NCBI GenBank assembly: GCA_033961575.1 | Contig: CM066732.1 | Location: 80,866,687-80,930,686 of the forward strand | DNA from: Aselliscus stoliczkanus | Taxonomy: Eukaryota; Chordata; Mammalia; Chiroptera; Hipposideridae | Direction: 5' to 3' | Length of the DNA stretch: 64,000 nt | In this document: in pieces, positions 11,930 through 23,416 of the stretch | Layout: every line of letters begins with the position of its first letter | How positions within the stretch are numbered: the first letter of the stretch is position 1 | Notes under the pieces: generated by a model | What the model saw: the letters and a program-made list of their open reading frames with translations, nothing else | Database searches by the model: none | Told to the model about the DNA's origin: nothing | Program-made: the position numbers and the translations under genes

Positions 11930-12496
11930 ACTTGGAACAAGAAAAATTTGAACCACACTCGTTTGACTTTACCTGTGCCTGGCAAAATTTCCTCCTTGCC
12001 TAAATTCACTTTCACCCGGAGGCCAACTATTATTATGCCAAAGAGCTCATTTTAATGGCTGCCATGACACAGCACTTAGAACCTCTTTTAGGACCAAGGT
12101 GTTCCTTCCTCCAGACACAAGATTGTTCCCTGATGAGAGCTCACAGCGGAGTCCCCTCAGGAATTCCACCTGCCCAAAGAGCACCGCCTGCCCAAAATAT
12201 CCTGTATCCCCAAGGTTGCCCACTTCTGATGACTTGTGAACATGGTGGGTACAAAAGTCTTTGGATATGGTGGGTACAAAGATTTTTGTACCCACAAAGA
12301 TCTTTGTACCCACCACATTTGCACACCATGGTGGCTGGAGGAATGAGCACCTTGGTCCTAAAACCCCTAGAAGGGGATCTGGGTGTTGTGACACAGCAGC
12401 CACAGGATGAATGTGAAATTAGGCAAGGAGGAAATGTCCCTAGGCACAGGTAGTTAAAGCCAGGTGAGGTTTGCTCACATTTTTCTTGTTCCAAGT
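11930..12496. mobile_element. 567-bp foldback element with 18-bp perfect terminal inverted repeats
   Basis: The first 18 bases, ACTTGGAACAAGAAAAAT (11930-11947), are the exact complement of the last 18 (12479-12496). The inverted homology continues inward with divergence. ACCTGTGCCT near 11971 pairs with the AGGCACAGGT near 12442, 'cctccttgcctaa' near 11990 pairs with TTAGGCAAGGAGG near 12419, and TTTTAGGACCAAGGTG near 12087 pairs with CACCTTGGTCCTAAAA near 12348. The centre has a perfect 15-base inverted repeat, 12269-12283 with 12300-12314. I see no clean target-site duplication. It could be a MITE-like DNA transposon with long inverted repeats, or two inverted copies of one element. The family is not recognised. 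Open frames on both strands here mirror each other and are not genes. Confidence 0.75.
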
Positions 12497-12506
12497 CGTT
12501 TTACTC

Positions 12507-12903
12507 TGTTATAACGTACACTGAGGCATGTTAAAATTTTTAAGAGTTTATTTGAGCAAAATTCAACTTGAGTCGGGCAGCATCTAATACAGCAGATAGA
12601 AAGGAGCTCTGAAGAGGTGTAAATGAGACTTTCATAGGCAGTAGGGAAGGGGAGTAAGGCAGTTATACTAAGGAAAAGTAGGCTGGTTATTGCAGTTGCT
12701 TTCCTTTACAGAATGGCAGGCATCTGTGAGGCAGGTGACATAAGCAGTGCTGATCAGGGGATTCCTGATTGACTGATTTAAGATTCTATTTCTGGGAGAG
12801 TGGGAATTCTTATTAAATCAAGTCGGTTTGTTGACACTGGGCTTCTCATCTGGGACTCTGTTTGTGGCCTGTTGTCTTGTTTTTAACATCTCTGATGTTA
12901 ACA
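12507..12903 (-). mobile_element. Solo LTR, about 397 bp, TG...CA ends
   Basis: Read on the minus strand it begins TGTTAACATCAGAGATG, ends in CA, and carries a polyadenylation-signal region (CAAATAAACTC, complement near 12549-12559) close to its 3' end, as LTRs do. No internal retroviral sequence adjoins it. The plus-strand blocks 'ttatttgagcaaaattcaac' near 12549 and 'aggcatctgtgaggcaggtg' near 12718 fit an old class I/III-type LTR, but I cannot name it. No convincing target-site duplication is visible. It lies only 10 bases beyond the foldback element. Confidence 0.6.
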
Positions 12904-13116
12904 TCTTACATTACACATGGTACAGTTGCCAAAAGTAAGAAATAAACATTGGTACATAACTATTAATTAACTTCTAAACTTTATCAGATTTCACCTGTTT
13001 TTCTATTCATTTCCTCTTACTGTGCTGGAATCAAATCTAGGATATAGTTGAGACAACAGTCATCTTCAATTGATGAAGTTAGAACACATCAATGTATGTA
13101 TATGTGTATATATATA

Positions 13117-13782
13117 AACTTTTTTAGTTTAAATGTATTGGGGTGACAATGGTTAGTAAAATTACACAGGTTTCAAGTGTACAATTCTATAATACGTCAT
13201 CTGTATATCACATTGTCTGTTCACCACCCAGAGTCAGTTCTCCTTCCATCACCATATATTGACCCCCTTTACCCTCTTCTATCCCGGCTCCCTGTTACCC
13301 TCTGATAAACACTAAACTATTGTCTGTGTCTGAGTTTTTGTTTCTTTGTTTGTCTTGTTCCTTTGTTGCTTTCAGTTTTATATCCCACATATCAGTGAAG
13401 TCATATGGTTCTTGATTTTTTTCTGTCTGATTTATTTCACTTAGCATAATCATCTCAAGATGAATCTATGTGGTCACAAATGGCACTATTTCATCTTTCC
13501 TTAAGGCAGAATAGTATTCCATTTTGTATATATACCACAACTTCTTTATCCAGTCATTTATGGAAGGACACTTTGGTTGTTTCTATGTCTTGGCCACTGT
13601 AAATAAACTTGCACTGAACATTGGGGCACATGTACCTTTACTGATGTATGTTTTCAGATTTTTTTAGTATACACCCAGGAGAGGGATTGTGGGGTCATAT
13701 AGTAATTCTATTCTTAATTTTTTAAGGAACCTCCACACTGCCTTTCATAGCAGCTGCACCAATCTGCATTCCTACCAACAGT
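13117..13782 (-). mobile_element. 5'-truncated L1, 3' end (CACCCCAATA family)
   Basis: The plus strand shows the complement of an L1 3' end: short poly(T) at 13119, TATTGGGGTGACAATGGTTAG, 'caagtgtacaattctataat' near 13175, then the complement of the ORF2 C-terminal coding region (GGCCACTGTAAATAAAC near 13592). About 665 bp remain, ending abruptly at the 'cctaccaacagt' block. The same 3' end recurs at 39.47, 45.90, 56.04 and 21.04-21.42 kb, so it marks a repeatedly copied L1 lineage. Confidence 0.85.
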
Positions 13783-13844
13783 TCTACAAATAACTTTAAA
13801 GTGATTAACAGATATAAGAAATATTTTTTAAAACTTACGTAAAA

Positions 13845-13990
13845 ATAGCAAACCATTTGATACTAACTAGCTGTGTGACTTTGCATATTCCTTCATTTCT
13901 CTGGGCCTCAATCAACATAACTATAAATAATACGGGGTTACAATTGATGATATTTTAGGTCCTTCCCATTTCATAAATTCTATGCTTTGA
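13845..13990 (+). mobile_element. MIR-like SINE fragment
   Basis: The MIR core order is visible: 'ctagctgtgtgactttgcat' near 13867, 'catttctctgggcctcaatc' near 13894, and a tail resembling 'ggtccttcccatttcataaa' near 13958. Divergence is high. Confidence 0.65.
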
Positions 13991-15155
13991 TATTGTTAAA
14001 GATGGCATGAAATTTTGCAAAGCAATGTAAAGAAACATTTCCTGTTAGGAAATTACAATTGGAATAGAAGTTTTAAATTAATGTAAATGAAGTTGGCATA
14101 TCTCCTCCCTAACCTTGATGGAGTTTTGTTATAGTTTTTTAATGTTAATTTGAATTTTTTAAAATATTACCAGATCCATTGATCAACCAACAAAATCAAA
14201 GCTAAGACAAAACCAGAAGAACGTGCAGGTATGAAATGAAGAAAGAGTATTTAAAGTAATTTGAGGAAAGTTTAGTGCAGAAAGAGAAGTCTCTTACAGG
14301 TCCATAACTCATTAGTTAAGTATATTTGTGTTGGGTCAGCAAAGAACTGCCATATATTGGTAGAGCTGGTGATTAGAAAGTCTCAGAAGATACCACATTC
14401 TGATCAACACTTAATTATTGTTTGTAAATATGGAACTAGTTCAACAGGTCAAAGTGAAAATAATTATTGTTCTGAAGAACAACATTAATTTTTGGAAAAT
14501 AAATTATGCTAATCTTTAGACATATTATTACAAAAAAGGAAAGAAAAATGCATAAAGAAGTACAGTACATGCTTTAATTCAAATCCCTTACATTATGAGT
14601 CATTTAATGACACTCTACTTGTAACAGCTTATGCTAATTTGTTAATAAACATTAACCTAAATATGAAGACTCAGTGATATTGCAAATCTTGTTTACAAAG
14701 AAAAGGCTGTAATATTAACAGTAATTCCTTAAATATATTCTAAAATTATCAATGGCTGTTTAAAGTATTTTCCTGTCAGTCAATTTATTTAGAAAAATAA
14801 TGTAGTAAATTTTGTGATTAATCAAATTACAATCGCGTTCAGAGTTCAATTTTTAGCAATGAGCATGTATTGTTTTCCTAATTTTTAAAAAGCACTTCAA
14901 ATATCATCTAGCATAATGAAAACATTATGGAAGTATTTATCCATATACCTGTATGTGCAAATTATTAATTTTTAAGGAGGTGAATTATTTGGATACAACT
15001 CTGCTGAAAACTTTCTGTCACTTTTAAATGGGTACAATGTCCATGATATGATGGAATTTGATTTATTTAAAAGTATAATAGTATTTGTGTGTGCTAAATA
15101 ACCTACTCAAGCCACAAATCTATAGTGAAATCTTTTAGGTATCAGAAGTTATGAA

Positions 15156-15157
<2 letters not shown>
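13991..15157. other. Unassigned AT-rich non-coding DNA
   Basis: About 1.2 kb without any repeat I recognise and without coding potential. Confidence 0.5.

Positions 15158-15202
<45 letters not shown>
15158..15202. repeat. (GT)n microsatellite
   Basis: About 22 uninterrupted GT units. Confidence 0.97.
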
Positions 15203-15204
<2 letters not shown>

Positions 15205-16084
15205 GGGAGAGAAGCTGAGAGGTGATAGGAAGCTCTGAAGCCTTTCAGGTATAGTCGTGGATCCTTTTAAACTCAAGCTATTTTCAGCTTTTCCTGGTAG
15301 ATGGTTCTTTTTCTTCTGGGAGAACCAGCAGGCCATTGGAAAGGAATCAGGTTTGCATCCACTGCTCTGACATAGTTAAACTTTGCAATTCAGTTATTCT
15401 GATAAAAATCAAATGAGAGGCACCTCTCTTATAGGTTAAAAGTCTCTTTGTGATTTGACTGGCCCAAATCAATTACCTAAGCATCACATAGAAATAATAG
15501 TTGGGTACTTCAAAACGGCAGGTGACATTCAAAACTTTCATATTTGGCTTTGTAATTCATGATAGCATTATTTTTTCCAGCACATTTGCTTTCCTAATTG
15601 TGTTTTGCTTGGATTCATATTTAAAAGAGTTTGCCTTCCCTGTGCACACACCAGCTGGGTTGTGGGAGGAAAGGGCCTCAGAGCTAACCAAGCCTTGGGG
15701 TAATAAAGCTCTAAGATTCAAAATTAGTCATGAATAATTCACAAAGCAGATAATCCACCCATGGATAAACAAAAGGTACTGGAATCATCCCAGGATTATT
15801 GTATCTCCTGTTTCTAATTCTTAGGCTACTAAATTTTTCTTTACTTTTTTTGTTTTTTTACACTGGTTAACAGATACACTAAGATATTTTATTTAAGGAT
15901 TTTTAATTGAAGGTGATAACTCTTTAAAAATGATTTTTTTTTACTCTTGGTTATATTTCATTTTTATTTGAAAAAAGATCTCTTATATGTATGTGTAAAC
16001 ATCTAATAAATCACAAGGTTAACATGTTTTGGGGATCTAATAACTTGTGTATATTGGATTTTCATCCATTTGTCATTCAACTAG
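15203..16084. other. Unassigned non-coding DNA
   Basis: No element recognised. The 78-residue open frame at 15501-15737 has no known domain. Confidence 0.45.
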
Positions 16085-16215
16085 GAGACAATTATTTTGC
16101 CTCTCTGTGCTTCAGTTACTTTATTCAGATTGCAGATTAAAATAGCAAAATCTTTAAAAGACATTGTGAGAATAATAAGTTAGTATAGATATCTGACATC
16201 AATAAACAAAAGGTA
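16085..16215 (+). mobile_element. MIR fragment, degraded
   Basis: It contains 'attttgcctctctgtgcttcagtt' in part (near 16095) and a GACATTGTGAGAATAATAAG block near 16160, the MIR order of 'cctctctgtgcctcagtttc' followed by a 'gttgtgaggattaaatgag' counterpart. Confidence 0.5.
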
Positions 16216-17675
16216 CTATAAGTGCTCTGACTTTATTATTTTCTTTGAATATTTCCACTGCCCTATGTCAGCCTCATTTAGGATGCCAGAATAATTGTTG
16301 CTATAACTATTATTTTATATCCATGGAACAACAGCAGTATACTTGGTAAAACACAGCACATTGAGGAAAATATGCTTCCTCTTCTGGGGAGAATATAGGA
16401 GTAGTGAACTGCAGGAACAATAGAGAAATTTCAAAAACACAAGTACTGTGTGGTAGTGAGTCAATCCATTAAAAAAAAAAGTAATGATTGCTTTTCTCTT
16501 CCTTTTAAATCTACTTTCTTATTCTAATAAGTGAAAAAATATAGATATGTAAATTGTTCACACGTCATATATTTGAATTCTGCAAAAACATTTCCCTCTC
16601 TTGTGGACAATTTTAAAAGAGTTAAGGAGCTTGAAATTAGAATTATAGTCCACTGACAAAACTTGTTTAGTTCTATGTCCAACCTGTTTTTCGTTCTGGG
16701 TATATACACACATTTGGATAAATAATGTTTTCCTTTGAAACACCACTCAACTTTCTCCCACACTAATTTCTTCCAATATTGAAAGTCAACTTAAATATTT
16801 TATTTAAGGAAGCATGAAATATAATCTGAATATACAAATATAACCTGAAATATAACATGAAATTTAACACAAATGTGAACACTTTTCTTAGCTTATCCCA
16901 CCATGAAGGCAGATATTGTCTTAATTATATAGTAAGTATATCATCCAAGACCATCAACTAGACTGTTGATTACACTCTCATTCTTAAAAATCTCTCTCCT
17001 TGATTTATGACATCAGATTCTCTTAATTTTCATTCATCTTGCTACTCCTTTATCACTTTAATTGACCCCTTATCTTGATCCAGTACTGTGAAGTGTTCTC
17101 TAAGGTGTGTCCTATAGGTCCTGTTCTTTCATTACCCTTTGGCCTTTGGAGATCTTGCTCCCTTGCTTTCACCTGGATGTCCTTGCAGAGGGAACTTATG
17201 CTCATCTGTAGATAGTCACTGTTTCTTTCTGCTCAGCAAAGTGCCATGCTTCTAGGAAAAATGGAATCACCAAAAGGTGGTTTAGGTATTATCAAACATG
17301 GCTGGTGAGTGTAGCAAAAAAAAATGTGCCTGAAAAGAGTGAATATTTTTGTTTTCCATCTCCCAGACAATCAGGTATTATAAGAACAGAATGTCTTTCA
17401 TAATTTTGTATGTAAGTGGTTCTAGTCCTCAGAACTGTGAAAAATATTTCAGACTATGTTTCTTCAGACATACATACTAGTTCATTGTTGTATGGGTTTT
17501 TAAAAATTATTGTTGTTGAAAGATTTCTAGTTTTATGATTTCATGAAATGGTGAAATAATTAGAATCCAGTAACTGTTGTGCCCTGTGGAAATGATTATT
17601 TCCCCAAAATTAAGATTGATTCAAATGATATGATGGAGAATAATGTCTAGTTTCCTTTGATTTTTTTTAAATTTC
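16216..17675. other. Unassigned AT-rich non-coding DNA
   Basis: About 1.5 kb with no recognised repeat or gene. Two overlapping minus-strand open frames at 16524-16763 have no domain. Confidence 0.5.
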
Positions 17676-17775
17676 TTTTTTTAACAGTTTTGTTGTGGTA
17701 TAATTAATATACAAAAATCTGTACACATTTAATGTATACAACTTGAAGAGTTTGAACTTTGTTCCTTTTTTAAAT
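17676..17775 (-). mobile_element. Ancient L1M 3' UTR fragment
   Basis: TTTTTAACAGTTTTGTTGTGG followed by TATAATTAATATACAAAAA and 'tttaatgtatacaacttgaa' near 17727 matches the complement of old L1M-class 3' ends. Confidence 0.6.
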
Positions 17776-18269
17776 GAGCATAATTGTACATGAAATTACT
17801 ACAAGTTGTTTAATACATTATCTTAATTAACACCAGGTATTACTTCAGACTTCATTCATTATTTGATGATATATACATACTGTTTGATGGTATGCTGTTT
17901 ATAGTTTGTAGATTCCAAAAAGGTATTTTTTCCAGTTCTTTTAGATCAGATTTAGAAAAAAAAAATGTTCTCAATTAATAAAAGAATTTCCCGCTGTAAC
18001 CTTTGTGGCTTAATAATGTTTCAAATATTCCAATTCTCAATAATGCATGAAGCAAAGCTATAACTATAAAAGAAGGCAGTATCATTGTATATCTATGAAG
18101 CTTTGAGAAATAAGCAAAGGCAGTAGAATAAGGAAATTTGGTAAAATTAATGGACATATGAGAAATATATAACAATAAGAATTTTCCTGTAGATGCATCT
18201 TTAGTACATTAAAAGATACAGTGTGTGTATGTGTGTGGGGGGGAATCTACTTTCAACAGGGAAAAAATA
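17776..18269. other. Unassigned AT-rich non-coding DNA
   Basis: Nothing recognised apart from a short interrupted GT tract at about 18222-18242. Confidence 0.45.
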
Positions 18270-18790
18270 TCAAATATAAGAGAAATCTTAACAAAATCTT
18301 AACTAAGAAATTATTTTAAAAATCTTATTAATAGATCTTCAAATCTAGCTGAAGAAAATCAGCACAGTTTGAGACATGGAGACCTGAATACATGGAAAAG
18401 AATGACATGTTCATGGACAGAAATTTTACAATTATAAACATGTTTAATGTTTCCAAATAAATTTGCATGTACAGTTAAATTTTAATCAAAATTCCAATGG
18501 AGTGTTTTGAAACTGAAGCAAAAGATGTATAAAATCTTTTTTTAGAAAATAAATGGGCTAAGCTAAATAAAATATTTGTAAAAGAATAATAACAGAAACC
18601 TGATATACCTTGTATTAATATGTATAAAATAGCAATACAAAAGAGTGGACTATTGGGGAAAAAATATATAGACCCAACAGGGAAACAACAAATGTTCTAG
18701 AAGCAAATCCTTTTATATATGAAAAATATTTATGATAAAAGTAATATAAAAATCAGTAAGAAAGGTAAGATTATTTGATAAACAGTGATG
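18270..18790 (+). mobile_element. Ancient L1M ORF2 remnant, first part
   Basis: Highly decayed L1 ORF2 3' region on the plus strand. Traces include 'aatcaaaattccaatggagt' near 18484, 'agtggactattggggaa' near 18644 and 'gttctagaagcaaatccttt' near 18694. It resumes after 18920 beyond an L2 piece. Confidence 0.55.
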
Positions 18791-18920
18791 GGATTTCATC
18801 CCCACTAGAATGTAAGATCCACAAAGGCAAGTATTTCATTTAGTTCATCACTGTTCCATTTAGTTCCTGGATGACTATCTTCACAGGGTAGATGGTCATT
18901 ATGTATCTGATGAATGAAAA
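18791..18920 (+). mobile_element. L2 3' end fragment
   Basis: 'cactagaatgtaagatccac' near 18803, then a 'ttagttcctggatgactatc' region and TGATGAATGAAAAATAG at the end, reproduce the final ~120 bases of L2 ('actagaatgtaagctcc...' to the TGAATGAA tail). Confidence 0.65.
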
Positions 18921-19730
18921 ATAGTTTGGAAAAGTTCATTTTGATCTTCATATAACACAGTACTCTAAGATTAGGTTTAGGTGAATTATATAGTTAAAGA
19001 AACTATGAAAATTGAAATGGATGTATATCAAAGCTTTTGTTAGGGGAAAACTACAAATTTAACAGCAATAGATATTATAAAGAAGATGATACATTTGGTT
19101 ATATTGAAATATAAAATAGTTGTCTGAAGGTTATGAAACATTATAAACAAAATTAAGCAAAAATTTTTTTTTACATTTATAATAAATTTTCAAGTCAGCA
19201 AAGGAATCATTAAGCCTCTATATCGGAATGGTCAAAGGATAAGAATAACTAATTCATAAAAGAGGAAGTCGAAATAGCAAAGAAACATAAAATGTTCAAA
19301 TTCTCAAGTAATGAAAAAATACAAATTAAAACAAGATACATGTAAGACACCTAAAGACTACCTATTTAATTATAAATATTAATATAGATATAATATTCAA
19401 CATTTGCAGTGGGATAGTGTGATAGGCATGCTCAAACACAAGTGTAGCAAAGCCACTGTAATCTTTGACATAATAATTCTACTTCTAGAAATCTAAGCTA
19501 ATAAAATTACTAGAAATATAATGAAATATCTATGTACAAATATATTACTCATGAAATGTTTTAAATCAAAATAATTTAAAAAGAAACAATGTCCAATAAT
19601 TAGGTAGTAGTTAAAGTATGATCTAGCCATATAATAAATTATTATACAGTGTTTTAGTAGAAAGGAGGATTTTTTTTAAACATTAGAAAGTTGCTATGTT
19701 AAAATATTAACCAAAAAAAAATCAAGAAAC
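18921..19730 (+). mobile_element. Ancient L1M remnant, second part
   Basis: This continues the decayed L1 after the L2 piece: a GGTCAAAGGATAAGAATA segment near 19230, 'gaaaaaatacaaattaaaac' near 19312 (the L1 'aaatgcaaattaaaacc' block) and a CAATAATTAGGTAGTAGTT block near 19593. All frames are broken. Confidence 0.55.
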
Positions 19731-20084
19731 ACATAGAAACAGACTGCAAGAAAAGGTACTATAATGATAGCAAAGATGATTTTACTCATGCATTGAGTAT
19801 ATAGATATTTTCTTCTTTATTTTGTCAAATTTTTTTCGTGCACTGCTTTTTTAACAAAAAGATAATCTTCACTAAAAATTGAAAAAGAAATTTTAATTAT
19901 TAGAAGGTTTTATATATAATTATTAATTCTATTATGAAAGGTCAGAACAAGTCTGTTTGTGTATTTATATCTGCATAGAACAATGAATAAATCTAGTGGG
20001 GTTCTTAATAAGTAAATAGTGCTACTCCTGCCGTTCTCTCCGGTGACTTACCAGCATAGCTAAAACAAAATCTAAAGTTCCTAA
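19731..20084. other. Unassigned AT-rich DNA
   Basis: No element recognised. Confidence 0.45.
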
Positions 20085-20400
20085 TATGAGTATGCTCCTG
20101 CCTAGTTTTATCTCCTACTAGACCCCAATCCTTCACCCTCTGTGTTCACCCTTTTTAACCACACCACCTTCTTTCAGCTCCCAGAAAATGCCAAACTCCA
20201 TTTTCCCTCAGTGTCTTCAGCTGTGCTCTTCCTTCTGCCTGAAACACTCATCCCTTTTCTTTTTTCTTAGCTGACTCCTTTCCAAACTTTAGATCTAAAC
20301 TTAGAAGTCACTCAGAAAGGCTTTCCCTGAACCCAACATAAATCAGTTTCCTCCTACCATGCCCATTCCCCATTCTTTTCAATCATAACACTTATTCTGT
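20085..20400 (+). mobile_element. L2 ORF2 3' coding remnant
   Basis: The plus strand follows the L2 C-terminal and 3' UTR order: 'tatctcctactagacccc' near 20110, 'gctcttccttctgcctgaaa' near 20224, 'gaaaggctttccctgaaccc' near 20316 and 'taacacttattctg' near 20386. It is frame-broken. Confidence 0.7.
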
Positions 20401-20942
20401 TTGGGAGGGAAAAACAATTTTAGAAAAGTCATTAGAGATGTTTAGAGAACAAAGAATCCAACTGGATGAGTAAACAGTATAACAGCCTCTTTCCCTGTTA
20501 AATAGTTTCCATGCATTCCTAGATTTTGTAAACTGTTGACTTTGAGAACATAGCAGCCTCAGTATATGAGAATATACAATGTAAAAACATTGGTGATTTT
20601 GAGTTTTCCTGATTGAAATGAGTGCATACAAAGGAAGATTTTAGGACCTATACTTCAGACATAACCAAATAAATGGGGAGGGGAACACTGAAAAAATTTA
20701 AAACCAAATGATTATCTTCCTGTTTACTAAAGATATGTTGGATGGCGAGCTTAAATGTTTTTTAGTAATAGGTTATTTTCAGGCCTTGAAGCACAATGTT
20801 TCCTGTGGCAATAGCTCTTGGTAGATGAAGATGGAATTGCGAAGTACTTTATTGACCATCATCACGGATTCCATCTTTAGGTGGCAATATGCAATATCCA
20901 TATAACTCAAAACCAAGGGGTTATACCCATAACAAAATGAAG
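20401..20942. other. Unassigned; shares a 38-bp segment with 28.68 kb
   Basis: Mostly unassigned. The block CCTCTTTCCCTGTTAAATAG (20487-20506), followed by TTTCCA, recurs with one difference at 28677-28702. This suggests a dispersed repeat present in both places. Confidence 0.4.
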
Positions 20943-20954
20943 AATCAGTGTAAT
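20943..20954. repeat. Left target-site duplication of the composite L1
   Basis: AATCAGTGTAAT here recurs exactly at 27828-27839 on the far side of the composite L1 block, with nothing else in common between the flanks. Confidence 0.75.
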
Positions 20955-21416
20955 TGTGTATATATGCCACATCTTCTTTATCCAATCTTCTATCAAAGGA
21001 ACTTTGGTTGTTTCTATACCTTGGCCACTGTAAATAAAGCCTGTGTTCTGCCATAAGAAGGGATGAAATAGTGCCCTTTGTGACAAAATGGATGGATGAG
21101 ATTATTATGTTAAGTGAAATAAGTCAGACAGAAAAAGTCAAGAACAATATGACTTCACTGATATGTGGTATATAAAACTTAAAACAACAAAGGAACAAAA
21201 ACTCATAGACACAGACAACACTTTAGTGGTTACCAGAGGGTAAGGGGGGAGGGGCATAATAGAAAAGGGTAAAGGGGGGTCAAATATATGGTGATGGAAG
21301 GAGAACTGACTCTGGGTGGTGAACTCACAATGGAATATATAGATGATGTATTACAGAATTGTATACTTGACACCTATGTAATTTTACTAACCATTGTCAC
21401 CCCAATAAATTTTTAT
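20955..21416 (+). mobile_element. 5'-inverted (twin-primed) L1 3' fragment
   Basis: Bases 20955-21038 are the complement of L1 (ATATATGCCACATCTTCTTT through GGCCACTGTAAATAAAGC). From about 21043 the next stretch of the same L1 runs in the plus direction (TGTTCTGCCATAAGAAGGG onward) to the 3' end CACCCCAATAAATTTTTATAAG at about 21416. The two parts are adjacent in the L1 sequence but joined head to head, the signature of twin priming. The outer left flank carries the 12-bp duplication that recurs at 27828. Confidence 0.85.
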
Positions 21417-21439
21417 AAGAAAGAAAGAAAGAAAAAGAA

Positions 21440-21478
<39 letters not shown>

Positions 21479-21487
21479 AAGAAAGAA

Positions 21488-21531
<44 letters not shown>

Positions 21532-21554
21532 AAAGAAAGAAAGGAAAGAAAGAA

Positions 21555-21602
<48 letters not shown>

Positions 21603-21628
21603 AAAGAAAGAAAGAAAGAAAGAAAGAA

Positions 21629-21684
<56 letters not shown>

Positions 21685-21686
21685 AA
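21417..21686 (+). repeat. (GAAA)n array, degenerate L1 tail
   Basis: About 270 bases of GAAA units with an internal (GA)n stretch at about 21454-21478 and occasional AAAAG variants. It starts where the twin-primed L1 3' end stops and ends at the 5' end of the nested L1. It creates a long but meaningless Lys/Glu/Arg-rich frame on the plus strand and a Phe/Leu/Ser frame on the minus strand. Confidence 0.95.
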
Positions 21687-22492
21687 ATGGGAAGAGATGT
21701 GGGGCCTGGGAGAGCCTGGGAATTAAACATGGTCAAAAAACAAAACAAAAAAAACAACAGATTCCTGGCAGCTGGTTTTTGGCAACAAGGAACTCTCATT
21801 CTACATGGCTGTCAATGGAAAGGGTTCCCAAAGACACTCATTGAGCCTGCAGGGTGCACAGCCTGCCTTGGGACAGGCAAAAGCAGAAACGGCAGTGACT
21901 TTGTAAAGACTACCAATCACACGTCACAACCACACTCATATACAGCAAACCTGCTGTACCAGGATCACGCAGGTGGCCATCCTTGTTCCCACAAGACGCA
22001 GAGGAATTTTTGTACAGCAGAGGACAACCTGAAGAGAGCTTGGTGGACTTTAGCCAAGACCGGCACTGGAGACACAAGAAGCATCATTATCCACAGACCG
22101 ATTTTAGATAAAACCAGAGCATTTCTGGGTTTGACATACAGGAGTCACACCCAAAAGGAAGTTGCTACAGGTGCAAGGGCCAAAGGGTCCAAGCTTCATC
22201 AGAGGGGTCAACCCTCACACAGCAACTCTTAAACTGTGGACACTGCTGATCCTCACAGCTCATCAGCCTGGGAGTCAATCCCACCTACTGACAAGCCAAA
22301 AATAATCAAATCTAAACTTCAAGAGGTGAAGACACACAACACAAGGAATACCTCAGATATACACACACAAGAGAATATGGAGATTGAGTAATTCAAATAA
22401 AAAGGACACATACCATATAAGTTTACCCAGAAGACTGAGAAACCTAAGGGATCTATCTGTTATATCGAAGCAAGCACAAAGAGTAAACCAGA
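21687..22492 (+). promoter_or_regulatory. L1 5' UTR
   Basis: About 806 bases between the GAAA array and the ORF1 start codon, less AT-rich than the surroundings, with no coding function. In L1s this region holds the internal RNA polymerase II promoter. I identify it by position only and do not recognise individual factor sites. A long frame read from the GAAA array into it is accidental. Confidence 0.65.
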
Positions 22493-23400
22493 ATGGTGAG
22501 ACAAAGAAATACAACCCAAATAAAAGAACAGAAGAAACCTCCTGAATCAGTGGAACTAGAAGAAATAGAGGTAAACAACCTATCGGAGACAGAGATCAGA
22601 ACACTGATTATTAGAATGTTCAAAGAGATTAATAAAAATATAAAAAAGGATAGAGAAATCATGAAAAGTAATCAGCTAGAACTTAAGAATGCAATTACTG
22701 AATTAAATAACAAATTCAATGGAATTACTAGCAGATTGGACGAAGCAGAAAATCGAATCAGTGACTTAGAAGACAAGACAGCAGAGATAACCCAAGCAGA
22801 ACAACAAAAGAGAAAAGAATGAAAAACATTGAAAATAGTTTAAGAGAGCTGGGAGACAACATCACACGCAATAACCTGCAGATCATTTGAATACCAGAAG
22901 GAGAAGAGAGGGAGCAAGGGATTGAGAACATATTTGAAGTAATAACGTTTGAAAACTGCCCTAACCTGGCAAAGGACACTGAAATACAAGCCCTGGAAGT
23001 GCAGAGAGTTCCAACCAGGATAATCCCAAACAGGCCCACACCAAGACACATTATAGTGAAAATGGCAAGGGTTAAGGACAGACAGAATCCTTAAAGCAGC
23101 AAGGGAAAGGCAGCAAGTTACTTACAAGGGCACCCCCATAAGATTATCAGCCGACTTTTCTACAAAAACGTTGCAGGCCAGAAGAGAGTGGCAGGAGATT
23201 TTCAAAGTGATGAAAAATAAAGGCCTACTACCCAGATTGTGTATTCAGCAAGGTTATCATTCAAAATTGAGGGAGAGATAAAGAGCTACCCAGAAAAGAA
23301 CAAGTTAAGGGAATTCATTACCACCAAGCCAGGTTTGCAGGAAATGTTAAAAGGGTTTCTTTCAACAGAAGAGAAAAACAACCTCACTAAGGAAGACTAG
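22493..23400 (+). pseudogene. L1 ORF1 (nucleic-acid-binding chaperone), broken
   Basis: ORF1p is the trimeric RNA-binding protein that packages L1 RNA. The start ATG at 22493 opens 109 codons whose second half is coiled-coil-like (NNKFNGITSRLDEAENRISD, about residues 71-90). That frame stops at 22820. A frameshift near 22815 restores the expected SLRELGDNI-type sequence, followed by an in-frame TGA near 22888 where IIGIPEGEE is expected. The RRM and C-terminal parts (NRPTPRHIIVKMARVKD, FITTKPGLQEMLKG) are spread over several frames, with another shift near 23090. The natural stop TAG is at 23398-23400, 16 bases before ORF2. It is not translatable as one protein. Confidence 0.9.
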
Positions 23401-23416
23401 GAACACAAATAACAAA

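Noticed and set aside
12047..12494. Open frames of 117-132 codons on both strands
   Set aside because: They mirror each other across the foldback element and share no known domain.
21288..22232. 314-codon open frame, the longest in the window
   Set aside because: It reads from an L1 3' UTR through the GAAA array into another L1's 5' UTR. The Lys/Glu/Arg run is microsatellite translation.
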